Source: Granulosicoccus sp047634635
GTDB lineage: Bacteria > Pseudomonadota > Gammaproteobacteria > Granulosicoccales > Granulosicoccaceae
Length of the DNA stretch: 64,000 nt
Assembly: GCA_047634635.1 (NCBI GenBank)
Contig: JBLIIE010000007.1
Coordinates: 4,137 to 68,136, forward strand
Reading direction: 5' to 3'
A model generated the notes under the pieces. That model ran no database searches. It was not told where the DNA came from and was given only the letters and a program-made list of their open reading frames with translations. Positions 54,906 through 64,000 of this stretch are shown piece after piece. Position 1 is the stretch's first letter; each line of letters begins with the position of its first letter. The position numbers were made by a program, and so were the translations under genes.

Positions 54906-55100
54906 GGAGCTAACTCGAGACTCTGGAGCTTATCAGGATACCAAATAGCTTGCCGGAGCTTGGAGATGCCTCGAGTTTTGTAAAAGGGGAGACAGTCTTT
55001 GCAGATAACGCTATGCTGGTCAAAAGTGAGCAAATTCACTAAATCTGTTTCGGACATCCAACCAAAAATTGTAAATCAACTCATTTACCAGAGGTTAGAA

Positions 55101-56144
55101 ATGCAAAAAAACTCTAGACGTAAATTTCTTGGACAGGCAGGCGCCGTTGCGGCCACATCAGTTTTGGCGGCAACGCCTGCAATAGCGCAAGAACCTATTC
55201 GATGGCGCTTTCAGACTTATGCTGGTGCAGCCTTGGGTGAGCACGTAACCAAACCTGTTATCGATGCAATTAACAAAGCAGCAAACGGTCAGCTGGAAAT
55301 CGAGCTGTTTTATGCCGATCAAATAGTACCAACTGGTGAGCTTTTTCAAGCGTTACAGCGTGGAACAATTGATGGTGTTCATTCTGACGATGACTCCATG
55401 GCTTCACCGACTCCAGTCCGCCAATTTGGCGGCTACTTCCCTATGGCGACGCGTCATGCTCTAGATGTACCGGTTTTGTTTAACCAATACGGTTTGGCAG
55501 ATATTTGGAGTGCAGAATACGAGAAAGTAGGGGTCAAGTGGCTCTCCGCAGCGGGCCAGGATCCATGTAACTTCAATACCAAGAAGCCCATTAGATCACT
55601 CAAGGATTTGGATGGCCTGCGTCTTTATACTTTCCCGACAGCAGGTGCATTTCTCACTCGCTTCGGTGTGGTGCCGGTTAACATCCCTTACGAAGACGCC
55701 GAAGTTGCAGTTCAAACAGGTGAGCTTGACGGTATGGCGTGGTCTGGCATTACCGAGGACTATACGGTCGGGTGGGCTGATGTGACCAACTACTTCACTT
55801 CAAACAATATTTCGGGTGCCTGGATTGGTTCATTCTTCATCAATGAGAAAGCTTGGGCCGATTTACCTGAACACTTGCAAGCGCTGGTAATGGCTGCTGT
55901 AGAAAGCGGTCATCATTATCGTAATCAGTGGTACTGGGGTGGTGAAGCAAGTCTGCGTGCAAAGGGAGACAAGTTGGAACTTACCTCTGTTCCCCAGGAA
56001 GAATGGGCACAGGTTGAAGATGCGGCTGCTGAATTCTGGACTGAGGTTGCAGAGCAAGGCGAATTAGAAGAAAAAATCGTTGGTATATTCCGTGAATATC
56101 GGGAGACAATTAATGCAGCCGGTTTCCCTTATAGCCGCAGCTGA
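55101..56144 (+). CDS. dctP: TRAP transporter substrate-binding protein DctP, Tat-exported
   Basis: 347 residues from ATG 55101, with AGAGG nine bases upstream; an open frame to 54999 adds nothing like the family. A Tat signal NSRRKFLGQAG is at residues 3-13, with cleavage after AIA. The family pattern LFQALQRGTIDGVHS and later GELDGMAWSGITEDYTVGW fits the DctP group of the TakP/keto-acid type. Ligand unknown. 195 bases separate it from the isomerase gene, so it may have its own promoter. Confidence 0.88.
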   Translation: MQKNSRRKFLGQAGAVAATSVLAATPAIAQEPIRWRFQTYAGAALGEHVTKPVIDAINKAANGQLEIELFYADQIVPTGELFQALQRGTIDGVHSDDDSMASPTPVRQFGGYFPMATRHALDVPVLFNQYGLADIWSAEYEKVGVKWLSAAGQDPCNFNTKKPIRSLKDLDGLRLYTFPTAGAFLTRFGVVPVNIPYEDAEVAVQTGELDGMAWSGITEDYTVGWADVTNYFTSNNISGAWIGSFFINEKAWADLPEHLQALVMAAVESGHHYRNQWYWGGEASLRAKGDKLELTSVPQEEWAQVEDAAAEFWTEVAEQGELEEKIVGIFREYRETINAAGFPYSRS

Positions 56145-56218
56145 GCATTTTTGGTAGAAAGGGTCAGCCAGTATGGTTGGCCCGACTTTACGAACAACGC
56201 CTTTAAAGAAACTACAAA

Positions 56219-56857
56219 ATGTACATTCTAGCGCGCTATGTACGCATGGTGGAGCGTTTCAACTACCGCATTGGCCGGCTAGCGATGTACCTGATCTTTG
56301 TAATGATGGCCGTTTTGTTGTGGTCTTCCATCACCAAGGTTTCCCCGTTCATGCGTCCCTCACTCTGGACGCTGGAGATAGCCCAGTTCCTGATGGTTGC
56401 CTATTATATTCTGGGTGGTCCTTACTCGATACAGCTTAATTCCAATGTGCGAATGGACCTTGGCTATGGCGTATTGAGTCAGAAAAATAAAGCTCTAGTT
56501 GATGCGTTCACCATCTTTTTTCTAGTGATCTACCTCGGTTTTCTTCTCGTCGGTGCCTTGAATTCGTTCTCGTATTCGCTAGGAAATTTTCGGCAAGACG
56601 CAATTCCATTTTTGTACGGTGTGGTGAGAGCGTTTTTCACTGATGGTTTCGATGGTGCGGCGGCAGAGTTCGGTGTTATCGAACGCTCTCGCTCTATATG
56701 GCGGGCACCGATGTGGCCCATAAAGCTAATCATGATCATCGGTTTTCTATTGATGCTTTTACAGGCTACGGCTGAATTCATCAAAGACATTGCGCGTATG
56801 AAAACCGGGCTCGAGGATCCGTTCGGTACAGCGCCTAAAAATAGAAATCTAAACTAA
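56219..56857 (+). CDS. dctQ: TRAP transporter small permease DctQ
   Basis: 212 residues with four hydrophobic helices (about 23-40, 55-73, 93-113, 165-185). LWTLEIAQFLMVAYYILGGPY and NSNVRMDLGYGVLS carry the DctQ features. Longer than many DctQ subunits owing to the loop between helices 3 and 4. It overlaps dctM by one base. Confidence 0.85.
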   Translation: MYILARYVRMVERFNYRIGRLAMYLIFVMMAVLLWSSITKVSPFMRPSLWTLEIAQFLMVAYYILGGPYSIQLNSNVRMDLGYGVLSQKNKALVDAFTIFFLVIYLGFLLVGALNSFSYSLGNFRQDAIPFLYGVVRAFFTDGFDGAAAEFGVIERSRSIWRAPMWPIKLIMIIGFLLMLLQATAEFIKDIARMKTGLEDPFGTAPKNRNLN

Positions 56858-58179
56858 TGTCGTACGAAGCCATAGCACTTTTAATGTTCTCATCGATGAT
56901 GATTCTGCTCATCACCGGGCAGCGCGTCTTCGCGGCGATCGGATTTGTTGCAGCGATTTCATCGTTTTTTTTGTGGGGGACTGGTGGGGCTGATATACCG
57001 TTTTCTGCTGCTATAAAGTTGATGAACTGGTATCCCTTACTGACATTACCTATGTTTATTTTCATGGGTTTTGTGATGTCTGAAAGTGGCATAGCGGATG
57101 ACTTATACAAAATGTTCCACGTGTGGATGGGATCTGTCAACGGTGGTCTGGCGATTGGAACCATCGGCTTAATGGTGCTGATTTCAGCCATGAACGGGCT
57201 TAGCGTTGCAGGCATGGCTATTGGTGCCACCATTGCGCTGCCAGAGCTCTTGAAACGAAACTACGATAAGTTAATGGTGACGGGAGTCATCCAGGCGGGT
57301 TCATCATTGGGGATACTGGTACCACCGTCGGTCGTACTGGTGTTATACGCAATGATTGCTCGTCAGCCAGTAGGGCAACTTTGGCTTGCCGGTGTGTTTC
57401 CAGGCTTGATGATGGCGTTTATGTTTGTCATGTATATCGGTATTCGTTGCCGAATACAGCCCCATTTAGGCCCACCACTGTCGGAAGAAGACCGTGACAT
57501 ACCCCGATCCGAGAAGTTACGCTTGCTAAGAGCCGGGGTATTACCGTTCTTTATTTTCTTCGCAATGATGATTCCCTTCGTTAAAGGCTGGACGTCACTG
57601 GTTGAAAGCTCAGCTATTGGTGCCATGACAGCATTTCTTTCGGCCGTATTTAAGGGGCGCATGAACAAACGGGTTTTCGAAGAATCTGTGCGTTCAACAC
57701 TGGGCGTGTCTTGTATGTTTATGTGGATTATTCTGGCCGCGCTCGCATTCGGTGCAGTTTTTGACGGATTGGGTGCAGTCAAGGCAATCGAGAGTCTGTT
57801 TGTTGGGCAGTGGGGGCTTAACCCGTGGATAATTCTCATTCTAATGCAGCTTAGCTTTCTACTGATGGGGACATTTCTTGACGATACTGCGATGTTGGTC
57901 ATCGTTGCGCCCCTATACATCCCATTGGTTGGCTCACTTGGCTTTGATCTAATTTGGTACGGAATTCTCTACACAATAACCTGCCAGATTGCCTATATGA
58001 CCCCGCCTTTCGGATACAACCTGTTTTTAATGCGTGCGATGGCTCCGCCTGAAATTACGATTATAGATATCTACCGCTCTGTTATCCCCTTTGTGCTGGT
58101 GATGCTAGTGGCGCTGTGTCTGGTGGGTTACTTTCCGCAAATAGCCTTGTGGCTTCCGAACTATGTTTATGGTAATTGA
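56857..58179 (+). CDS. dctM: TRAP transporter large permease DctM
   Basis: 440 residues, about 12 helices. DctM signatures: SVAGMAIGATIALPELLKRNYD, VIQAGSSLGILVPPSVVLVLY and MGTFLDDTAMLVIVAPLYIP. It catalyses sodium-coupled import with DctQ and DctP. Its last 13 bases overlap the convergent nadE gene. Last gene of the plus-strand catabolic locus. Confidence 0.93.
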   Translation: MSYEAIALLMFSSMMILLITGQRVFAAIGFVAAISSFFLWGTGGADIPFSAAIKLMNWYPLLTLPMFIFMGFVMSESGIADDLYKMFHVWMGSVNGGLAIGTIGLMVLISAMNGLSVAGMAIGATIALPELLKRNYDKLMVTGVIQAGSSLGILVPPSVVLVLYAMIARQPVGQLWLAGVFPGLMMAFMFVMYIGIRCRIQPHLGPPLSEEDRDIPRSEKLRLLRAGVLPFFIFFAMMIPFVKGWTSLVESSAIGAMTAFLSAVFKGRMNKRVFEESVRSTLGVSCMFMWIILAALAFGAVFDGLGAVKAIESLFVGQWGLNPWIILILMQLSFLLMGTFLDDTAMLVIVAPLYIPLVGSLGFDLIWYGILYTITCQIAYMTPPFGYNLFLMRAMAPPEITIIDIYRSVIPFVLVMLVALCLVGYFPQIALWLPNYVYGN

Positions 58180-60182
58180 GTGTTTCGCCACGAGGCGATA
58201 TCGGCAAGCCAGGTGTCAGGTTTGGCATCTGAAGGCATGCGCCAGTCGCCTCTAGGTGACAGTGCAACATTGCCCACTTTGGGGCCGTCAGCAGTGCATG
58301 ATCTCTTGAATTGGTGCATAAAAAATCGTTTTATGAAAACGGCTAACCAGCGCTTTAAAGTTTCATCATCATACTGAGCCTCGTTGAAGGCAACTCGTGC
58401 CATGTCCAGAATGCGGGAAGGTCTAGCTCCATGGCGTACGAAATGGTAAAGAAAGAAATCATGCAATTCGTAAGGGCCAATTTTTTCTTCTGTCAGCTGA
58501 GCTATTTGACCATCTGCGTCGGCAGGCAGTAGCTCTGGAGAAATCGGCGTATCAAGAATGGCAAACAGTGTTTCACGCAGAGCTTCACTATCGCTCCACG
58601 TGGAGGCTCGCTCGTTAGCCACCCAGCGGATAACAAATTGAATAAGAGTTTTCGGAACACCGGCGTTCACGTCGTACATGGCGATGTGATCGCCGGCATA
58701 GGTTGACCAACCCAAGGCTTTCTCGGAAAGATCACCTGTGCCGACTACCATCCCTGCATACTGATTGGCCAACGTCATCAATAACAGGGTTCTTAACCGT
58801 GCCTGTACATTCTCCAATGTGATATCACCTAGTTCTGGGTGTGCTCGAAGCTGCTCTAGCAATTGTTGAACTGTGTCAACGCTATCAGTAATTTTGTGCT
58901 TGACGGCTGTGAGTACGGTTCGACTGGCGTCAGAAATACTGATTTGTTTGAATGTTGCGCCCAAACTGCGTGACAGGTTCTCTGCGTTATCGCGAGTGCC
59001 ATCAGATGTGCCAAAACCTGGCAGGGTGATGCAGATTAAATCACTACGCGGCTGACCTGCCATGTCTAGTGCCGCTGCTGCGACGAGTGCTGCCTGTGTG
59101 GAATCCAACCCGCCTGATACGCCGAGCACCAGTTTGGGTTTGCCAATAGCGGCCATGCGTGTTGCCAGCGCATTGCTTTGTATTTCAAACATTTCCCAGC
59201 AGCGATTGGACAGCGTAGCTGGGTCTTTGGGTAAGAAAGGCGTTTTGGAAATTTGCCTTATCAGGCCGTCTGGACTGTGTGAAGTGAACCTGACGACTCT
59301 GTATTCAGGTGTTGTTTCTCGCGCACAGTCTCCAAAGGTGGTTGTTGAACGTCGCTCGAATGCCAGAGCCTCAAGATCAATGTCCTGAATGATAAGTTGC
59401 CCAGTTCGCTGGAAGCGTTGAGACTGAACGAGAATATTGCCGTTTTCATAAATAAAGGCATCAGCATCAAAACTGACATCAGTTGATGATTCACCTGGAC
59501 CTGCAGCAACATAGACATAGGCGCATTTGCCGCGATCGGACGCAGATGACGCCAATGTGCGTCTGATCTCTGCTTTGCCAATCGTAAAGTTGGATGCGGA
59601 AAGATTGCAGATGACGGTCGCGCCTGCTGATACCTGAAAGCTACTGGGTGGAATCTGAACCCAGAGGTCTTCACAGATTTCCACGCCCAGGGTCAAGTCT
59701 GCCAGTGAGCTTTTGAACAGCAAATCCAATCCAAACGGAGCTTGGTGTTTGCCTACTTGAATGATGGCCTCGGCTGGCACGTCAAACCCGCTGCGGAACC
59801 AGCGGGCTTCTTCAAATTCGCGGTAGTTAGGCAAGTAGGCTTTTGGCACTACGCCAAGTATTTTTCCTTGATGGATGACAGCGGCGCAGTTGTACAGGCC
59901 ATGATTAAATCTTAGAGGAATGCCGACGATGGCAATCGGCTCCAGCGATTTCCCTGATTCGAGTAACGTGCTTAATGAATTTTCGCAGGCATCCAGTAGC
60001 GTTGTATTGAGGCTCAAATCCCGAATGCTGTAGCCACTCAGGCCTAGCTCTGGGAAAACCACGGAATTGACTCCCGCAGTATCAGCTTGGCGCCAAAGCG
60101 CTAAGGTATTGTCTCGATTGGCATCAATATCGGCAACTGCGGCTGCCGGTACTGCAGCGGCTATTCGTGCATATCCTTTCAT
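58167..60182 (-). CDS. nadE: Glutamine-dependent NAD+ synthetase (long two-domain type)
   Basis: 671 residues, near the 679 of the Mycobacterium tuberculosis enzyme. N-terminal nitrilase-like glutaminase with the triad visible as Glu in VVFPELGLSGYS, Lys in VVPKAYLPNYREFEEARWF and Cys in LGVEICEDLWV. C-terminal synthetase domain from about residue 340 with the PP-loop VLGVSGGLDSTQAALVA. It amidates nicotinic acid adenine dinucleotide to NAD+. Single gene, divergent from the glutamine-synthetase-like gene. Confidence 0.96.
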   Translation of the reverse strand: MKGYARIAAAVPAAAVADIDANRDNTLALWRQADTAGVNSVVFPELGLSGYSIRDLSLNTTLLDACENSLSTLLESGKSLEPIAIVGIPLRFNHGLYNCAAVIHQGKILGVVPKAYLPNYREFEEARWFRSGFDVPAEAIIQVGKHQAPFGLDLLFKSSLADLTLGVEICEDLWVQIPPSSFQVSAGATVICNLSASNFTIGKAEIRRTLASSASDRGKCAYVYVAAGPGESSTDVSFDADAFIYENGNILVQSQRFQRTGQLIIQDIDLEALAFERRSTTTFGDCARETTPEYRVVRFTSHSPDGLIRQISKTPFLPKDPATLSNRCWEMFEIQSNALATRMAAIGKPKLVLGVSGGLDSTQAALVAAAALDMAGQPRSDLICITLPGFGTSDGTRDNAENLSRSLGATFKQISISDASRTVLTAVKHKITDSVDTVQQLLEQLRAHPELGDITLENVQARLRTLLLMTLANQYAGMVVGTGDLSEKALGWSTYAGDHIAMYDVNAGVPKTLIQFVIRWVANERASTWSDSEALRETLFAILDTPISPELLPADADGQIAQLTEEKIGPYELHDFFLYHFVRHGARPSRILDMARVAFNEAQYDDETLKRWLAVFIKRFFMHQFKRSCTADGPKVGNVALSPRGDWRMPSDAKPDTWLADIASWRNTQLP

Positions 60183-60540
60183 AGTTACAGTATAGGTCGC
60201 AATGGACAGTAATAGCAGGGCACAGGGCGTGCCGAATGACTGTATCCCTGAGGCTGCTCAAGCGCAATGCTTGACACGAATCATATTGCGTTACAGTATT
60301 CAGCCGACGATTCTCATTACTATCGCCAGTGATAGGGTTGGAGTGGTGAGGCAGTTTTACGCATCAACGGCTCTAAAATGGAAGTCAATACGATTCCTTA
60401 GGATGAGTGAGCAACGGTTTAATCTGCTGCACATAGAGTCTGTGATGGAAAATGCGGGTCACCCTTATCTACATTACGATTGAAATCAACTTTTCGCGCT
60501 TGTTGGTTCTGCAAGTGCGTTTTTATTTAACGGGACACAT
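60183..60540. other. Intergenic region between nadE and the gamma-glutamyl ligase gene
   Basis: Holds a 93-codon frame (60202-60483) with a weak AGGT ahead of its ATG. The product has no recognised family and mixed composition, so it is not called. The promoters of both divergent genes must lie here, but no hexamer pair stands out. Confidence 0.35.
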
Positions 60541-61908
60541 ATGCCTGGAAATTTAACCTTTGAAGCGCTGAAAACAGCTGCTAAAAACGGAACAATCGAT
60601 ACTGTGGTTGCTGTGATGGTGGACATGCAAGGCCGATTGATGGGCAAGCGTTTCCACGTGCAGAATTTCATCGATGTCGCGTTTGATGAAACTCATTGTT
60701 GTAATTATTTATTAGCTACCGATCTTGAAATGGCAACCCCGGATGGATATGCATCTACCAGTTGGACCTCGGGTTACGGAGACTACGTCATGAAGCCCGA
60801 CATGAGTACCTTGCGTGTCACTCCGTGGGCAACAGGTGCGGCAATGATTCTGTGTGATGTTCAGGATCACCATACTCATCAAGATGTTCCTCATTCGCCC
60901 AGAGCAATATTGAAACGCCAGATCGAACGGCTAAAGGCGCTCGGCTATGCCTGCTCTGCAGCCACCGAATTAGAATTTTTCGTTTATCGGGAAACCTACG
61001 AGGAAGCGCGTGATAAAAATTATCAAAAGTTAACCCCTATCAGTGCCTATAACGAGGATTATCATATTTTTCAGACGGCTAAGGAAGAGGGCTTTATGCG
61101 ACCTTTGCGTAATCAGTTGTTTGATGCAGGAGTGCCTGTTGAGTGCACCAAGGGTGAGGCTGAGGCTGGTCAGGCTGAATTGAATATACGTTATTCTGAT
61201 GCGCTGGATATGGCTGACACGCATAGCGTGGCTAAACATGCCACCAAGGAAATTGCCTGGAATAGTGGCTGTAGTGTGAGTTTTGTTGCCAAGCCACATG
61301 AAGACACGGTGGGTTCATCTAGTCATATTCATCAATCACTTCGTGGTCTGGATGGTTCTGCAGTTTTCTTCGATCCAACTCAGCCACACGGCATGTCATC
61401 AGTTATGCAGCATTATCTGGCAGGACTTTTAGCCTATGCGAAAGACACCACTGTATTTCTCGCACCCTATATCAATTCGTACAAACGTTTCTGTGCGGGA
61501 ACCTTCGCCCCAACACGGATTGTCTGGTCTATCGATAACAGAACGGCAGGCTATCGAATAGTTGCTCCTGATTCTGAAAACGTCAGAGTAGAGTGTCGAG
61601 TGGGTGGTTCCGATATAAATCCCTACCTTGCGTTAGCCGCTCAGCTTGCTGCTGGTATTGCTGGTATTGAACACGCCTTGTCTCTCGATGATGCGTTACA
61701 GGGCGATGCCTATGCGGCCAAGGATGCGCCGCAAATTCCGGGTAATTTACGTGATGCAGCGAATGCCCTCAATGATTCAAGTATGCTGCGCAAAGCTATG
61801 GGCGACGATGTTGTTGACCACTATGTTCGTGCAGCTAATTGGGAACAAGAGGAATTTGACCGCATCGTAACGGACTACGAAATTCGACGTGGCTTTGAAC
61901 GGTCCTGA
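60541..61908 (+). CDS. Glutamine-synthetase-like gamma-glutamyl ligase (PuuA/GlnA3-like)
   Basis: 455 residues of the glutamine synthetase fold. N-terminal beta-grasp (VAVMVDMQGRLMGKRF), metal ligands in CSAATELEFFVY and GQAELNIRY, ATP-site HIHQSL, and NRTAGYRIV with VECRVGGSDINPYLALAA. Such paralogues ligate glutamate to amines or amino alcohols rather than ammonia. Followed after 44 bases by an aldehyde dehydrogenase and then an alcohol dehydrogenase, which points to amine catabolism rather than nitrogen assimilation. Confidence 0.85.
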   Translation: MPGNLTFEALKTAAKNGTIDTVVAVMVDMQGRLMGKRFHVQNFIDVAFDETHCCNYLLATDLEMATPDGYASTSWTSGYGDYVMKPDMSTLRVTPWATGAAMILCDVQDHHTHQDVPHSPRAILKRQIERLKALGYACSAATELEFFVYRETYEEARDKNYQKLTPISAYNEDYHIFQTAKEEGFMRPLRNQLFDAGVPVECTKGEAEAGQAELNIRYSDALDMADTHSVAKHATKEIAWNSGCSVSFVAKPHEDTVGSSSHIHQSLRGLDGSAVFFDPTQPHGMSSVMQHYLAGLLAYAKDTTVFLAPYINSYKRFCAGTFAPTRIVWSIDNRTAGYRIVAPDSENVRVECRVGGSDINPYLALAAQLAAGIAGIEHALSLDDALQGDAYAAKDAPQIPGNLRDAANALNDSSMLRKAMGDDVVDHYVRAANWEQEEFDRIVTDYEIRRGFERS

Positions 61909-61952
61909 TCAAGCAACTATCCCTTTCAATTTAATCGACTAATAGTTCCACC

Positions 61953-63344
61953 ATGAACTTTGTAAAAACACTCGAATGTGTCTCGCCAATCGATGGCAGC
62001 GTGTATGCCAGTCGTCAGTCCTTATCCTTGGACGAAGCGTTGATCAAACTGGATTTGGCTAAGCAGGCCCAGCTTGCTTGGCAGCAGCTTCCGCTGGCTG
62101 AGCGTGTTGCCATTGTTATGAAAGGTATTGAGCACTTGGGAACGATGACAGATGCTCTGGTTACCGAGCTTGCCTGGCAGATGGGACGGCCTGTTCGATA
62201 CGGTGGAGAGTTCGGCGGAGTGATGGAGCGTGCATCGCGTATGGCAGAGCTAGCAAAAGAGGGTCTAGCGCCCATAATTGTTGAAGAGAGCGATGCATTT
62301 GAACGACGCATAGAACGTGAACCTGTGGGCACTGTCCTGGTGGTGGCTCCCTGGAATTACCCATTTATGACTGCAATCAATACGGTTGTTCCAGCATTGA
62401 TTGCTGGCAATGCTGTGGTGCTCAAGCATGCGACGCAAACTTTACTTGTCGGTGAGCAATTGGCGGAGGCTTTCGAGTCGGCTGGATTACCCAGCGGCGT
62501 ATTTCAAAACGCCTTCCTGGATCATGGTCTTACGGCTGAATTAATTGCGCGAAAATCTTTTGGATTCGTTAATTTTACTGGATCTGTTGCTGGCGGCAAA
62601 GTTATGGAGACTGCAGCCGCTGGTACGTTTACACCACTTGGTCTGGAGCTTGGGGGAAAGGACCCTGGGTATGTCATGGAAGATGCGGATCTTGATGCCG
62701 CCGTCGATACCCTTATTGACGGAGCGATGTTTAATTCTGGACAGTGTTGTTGCGGAATCGAAAGGATCTATGTAGCTGAAACTCTGTTCGATCAGTTTGT
62801 GGAAAAAGCCGTAGCTATCGTATCAGGCTATATCCTTGGTAATCCGCTGGATGAATCTACAACTCTAGGGCCTATGGCGCATCGGCGGTTCGCTGATTTG
62901 GTACGAGAACAAACACGTGAAGCGGTGGCCGCAGGTGCAAGGCCTCTAATAGACGCGTCAATATTTTCTGCAGACGATGGTGGCGCCTATTTGGCCCCGC
63001 AGATCCTGGTGAATGTTAATCATGATATGCGAGTTATGAAGGAAGAGTCATTTGGCCCTGTCGTTGGAATAATGAAAGTCAAAGATGATGATGAGGCCAT
63101 TGCCTTGATGAACGACAGTGCCTACGGTCTTACTGCTTCCTTGTGGACTCAGGATGTAACGCGTGCAGCCAATATTGGACGCTGTATTGAAACAGGCACG
63201 GTATTCATGAATCGCTGTGACTACTTGGACCCTTCCTTGTGTTGGACGGGCCGCAAAGACACTGGCCGCGGTGCGGGATTGTCCCTTTTGGGATATCAAG
63301 GCGTCACCCGTCCTAAGTCATACCACTTAAAAAAGAACGGCTAA
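61953..63344 (+). CDS. NAD(P)-dependent aldehyde dehydrogenase
   Basis: 463 residues. Family hallmarks: VVAPWNYPF, the glutamate motif LELGGKDPGYV, the catalytic cysteine region MFNSGQCCCGIERIYV, and EESFGPVVGI. It oxidises an aldehyde to the acid in the cytoplasm. Short for the superfamily, in line with succinate-semialdehyde-type enzymes. It lies between the ligase and the alcohol dehydrogenase on one strand; both gaps are under 50 bases. Confidence 0.93.
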   Translation: MNFVKTLECVSPIDGSVYASRQSLSLDEALIKLDLAKQAQLAWQQLPLAERVAIVMKGIEHLGTMTDALVTELAWQMGRPVRYGGEFGGVMERASRMAELAKEGLAPIIVEESDAFERRIEREPVGTVLVVAPWNYPFMTAINTVVPALIAGNAVVLKHATQTLLVGEQLAEAFESAGLPSGVFQNAFLDHGLTAELIARKSFGFVNFTGSVAGGKVMETAAAGTFTPLGLELGGKDPGYVMEDADLDAAVDTLIDGAMFNSGQCCCGIERIYVAETLFDQFVEKAVAIVSGYILGNPLDESTTLGPMAHRRFADLVREQTREAVAAGARPLIDASIFSADDGGAYLAPQILVNVNHDMRVMKEESFGPVVGIMKVKDDDEAIALMNDSAYGLTASLWTQDVTRAANIGRCIETGTVFMNRCDYLDPSLCWTGRKDTGRGAGLSLLGYQGVTRPKSYHLKKNG

Positions 63345-63365
63345 ATCATAGAAGGCTTGATAAAG

Positions 63366-64000
63366 ATGCAACTGACTGGAAACTGGAATTATCCTACGCA
63401 CATGTGCTTTGGTGCAGGACGAATTTCTGAAATTGCTGATGCGTGTAAATCGGTGGGCATGTCCAATCCACTATTTGTGACGGATCGCGGTTTACGAGAT
63501 TTACCCATAACTACCGCCACACTCGACTTACTTGAAGCAGGTGGCCTGGGACGCAACCTTTTTGCGGATGTCGATATGAATCCGACTGGGGCAAATGTCG
63601 AAGCAGGTTTGGCTGTTTATCGCGAAGGAGGGCACGACGGTGTAGTGGCTTTTGGTGGTGGCTCGGCATTGGATTTGGGTAAAGCTCTGGCTTTCATGTC
63701 GGGTCAAAATCGACCGTTATGGGACTTTGAGGACGTTGGTGACTGGTGGACTCGAGCAGATCCCAACGGAATTGCCCCTATCATTGCAGTGCCAACTACG
63801 GCGGGTACCGGTTCTGAAGTCGGTAGAGCATCCGTCATCACAAACAGTGATACTCATGAAAAGAAAATCATCTTCCATCCAAAGATTCTGCCAGCGATTG
63901 TTATCTGCGATCCAGAGCTAACGGTAGGTATGCCGGCTGCTATCACTGCTGGTACAGGTATGGATGCCTTTGCGCATTGCCTGGAAGCTTACTGCTCGCC
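63366..64000 (+). CDS. Iron-containing alcohol dehydrogenase (3' end outside window)
   Basis: First 211 residues of a group III alcohol dehydrogenase, cut by the window edge. ATG 63366 follows the aldehyde dehydrogenase stop by 21 bases. NAD-binding GGGSALDLGKAL (about residues 97-108), PTTAGTGSEVGRASVI (about 141-156), and the metal-binding region GMDAFAHCLEAYCS at the edge. It would oxidise an alcohol group to the aldehyde used by its neighbour. Confidence 0.92.
   Translation, partial: MQLTGNWNYPTHMCFGAGRISEIADACKSVGMSNPLFVTDRGLRDLPITTATLDLLEAGGLGRNLFADVDMNPTGANVEAGLAVYREGGHDGVVAFGGGSALDLGKALAFMSGQNRPLWDFEDVGDWWTRADPNGIAPIIAVPTTAGTGSEVGRASVITNSDTHEKKIIFHPKILPAIVICDPELTVGMPAAITAGTGMDAFAHCLEAYCS

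Noticed and set aside
60202..60483. 93-codon frame as a gene
   Set aside because: Unrecognised product, mixed composition, sits where two divergent promoters are expected.

Overview
The window is a stretch of chromosome from a Gammaproteobacterium, probably a free-living marine one. Housekeeping gene order is typical of the class: purM-purN-DUF3108 divergent from DUF2066-hda, wrbA-DUF2069, dapA-bamC-MBL hydrolase, radA-xseB-ispA-dxs, and ccsA/corC near ffh. Much of the accessory load points to marine life: PhoX phosphatase, TRAP and tripartite tricarboxylate transporters, a MipA-like porin, and a catabolic reductive dehalogenase. The genus cannot be fixed from the sequence alone. No rRNA, tRNA, CRISPR array, transposase or integrase was found.

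Layout. 1-8.7 kb: 3' end of a YhdP/AsmA-like gene, a DUF4344 metallopeptidase, a tandem glycine riboswitch ahead of a D-amino-acid dehydrogenase (dadA), a lipoprotein, phoX, darP and an outer-membrane-type protein. 8.7-14.6 kb: DUF3108, purN, purM, DUF2066, hda, DUF2069 and wrbA. 14.7-21.9 kb: an orphan GspE/PilB-type ATPase, a BioF2-like acyltransferase, an orphan BrnA-like protein, a short tandem repeat, pirin, MipA, and a TetR regulator divergent from DUF2852 with two matching operator palindromes between them. 22-29.4 kb: proS, a LysR regulator, PerM, bcp, dapA, bamC and an MBL hydrolase. 29.4-36.4 kb: a run of minus-strand genes (ccsA, corC-like, radA, xseB, ispA, dxs). 36.5-41.4 kb: DUF2786, a large secreted YyaL/DUF255 protein with a DsbD-like tail, and ffh.

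From 41.4 kb the content becomes accessory. Directly behind ffh lies a 1068-residue single-chain reductive dehalogenase: a corrinoid domain with an internally duplicated half, two 4Fe-4S motifs, then an FMN/NAD reductase and a 2Fe-2S ferredoxin domain. It resembles the aerobic catabolic BhbA/NpRdhA type. After a gene-poor stretch with an MFS exporter and possible gene remnants comes a plus-strand catabolic locus (47.6-58.2 kb): tetR, tctCBA, a Gfo/Idh/MocA dehydrogenase, a DUF993 aldolase-like protein, a sugar-phosphate isomerase-like protein, and dctPQM. Two nearly identical 27-bp operator-like sites, in opposite orientation, lie before tetR and before tctC. The tctC copy abuts a good sigma70 promoter. 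This suggests the TetR protein controls itself and the locus.

The right end has a glutamine-dependent NAD synthetase (minus strand) and a plus-strand set of a glutamine-synthetase-like gamma-glutamyl ligase, an aldehyde dehydrogenase and an iron-type alcohol dehydrogenase cut by the window edge. That set would fit breakdown of an amino alcohol through gamma-glutamyl intermediates.
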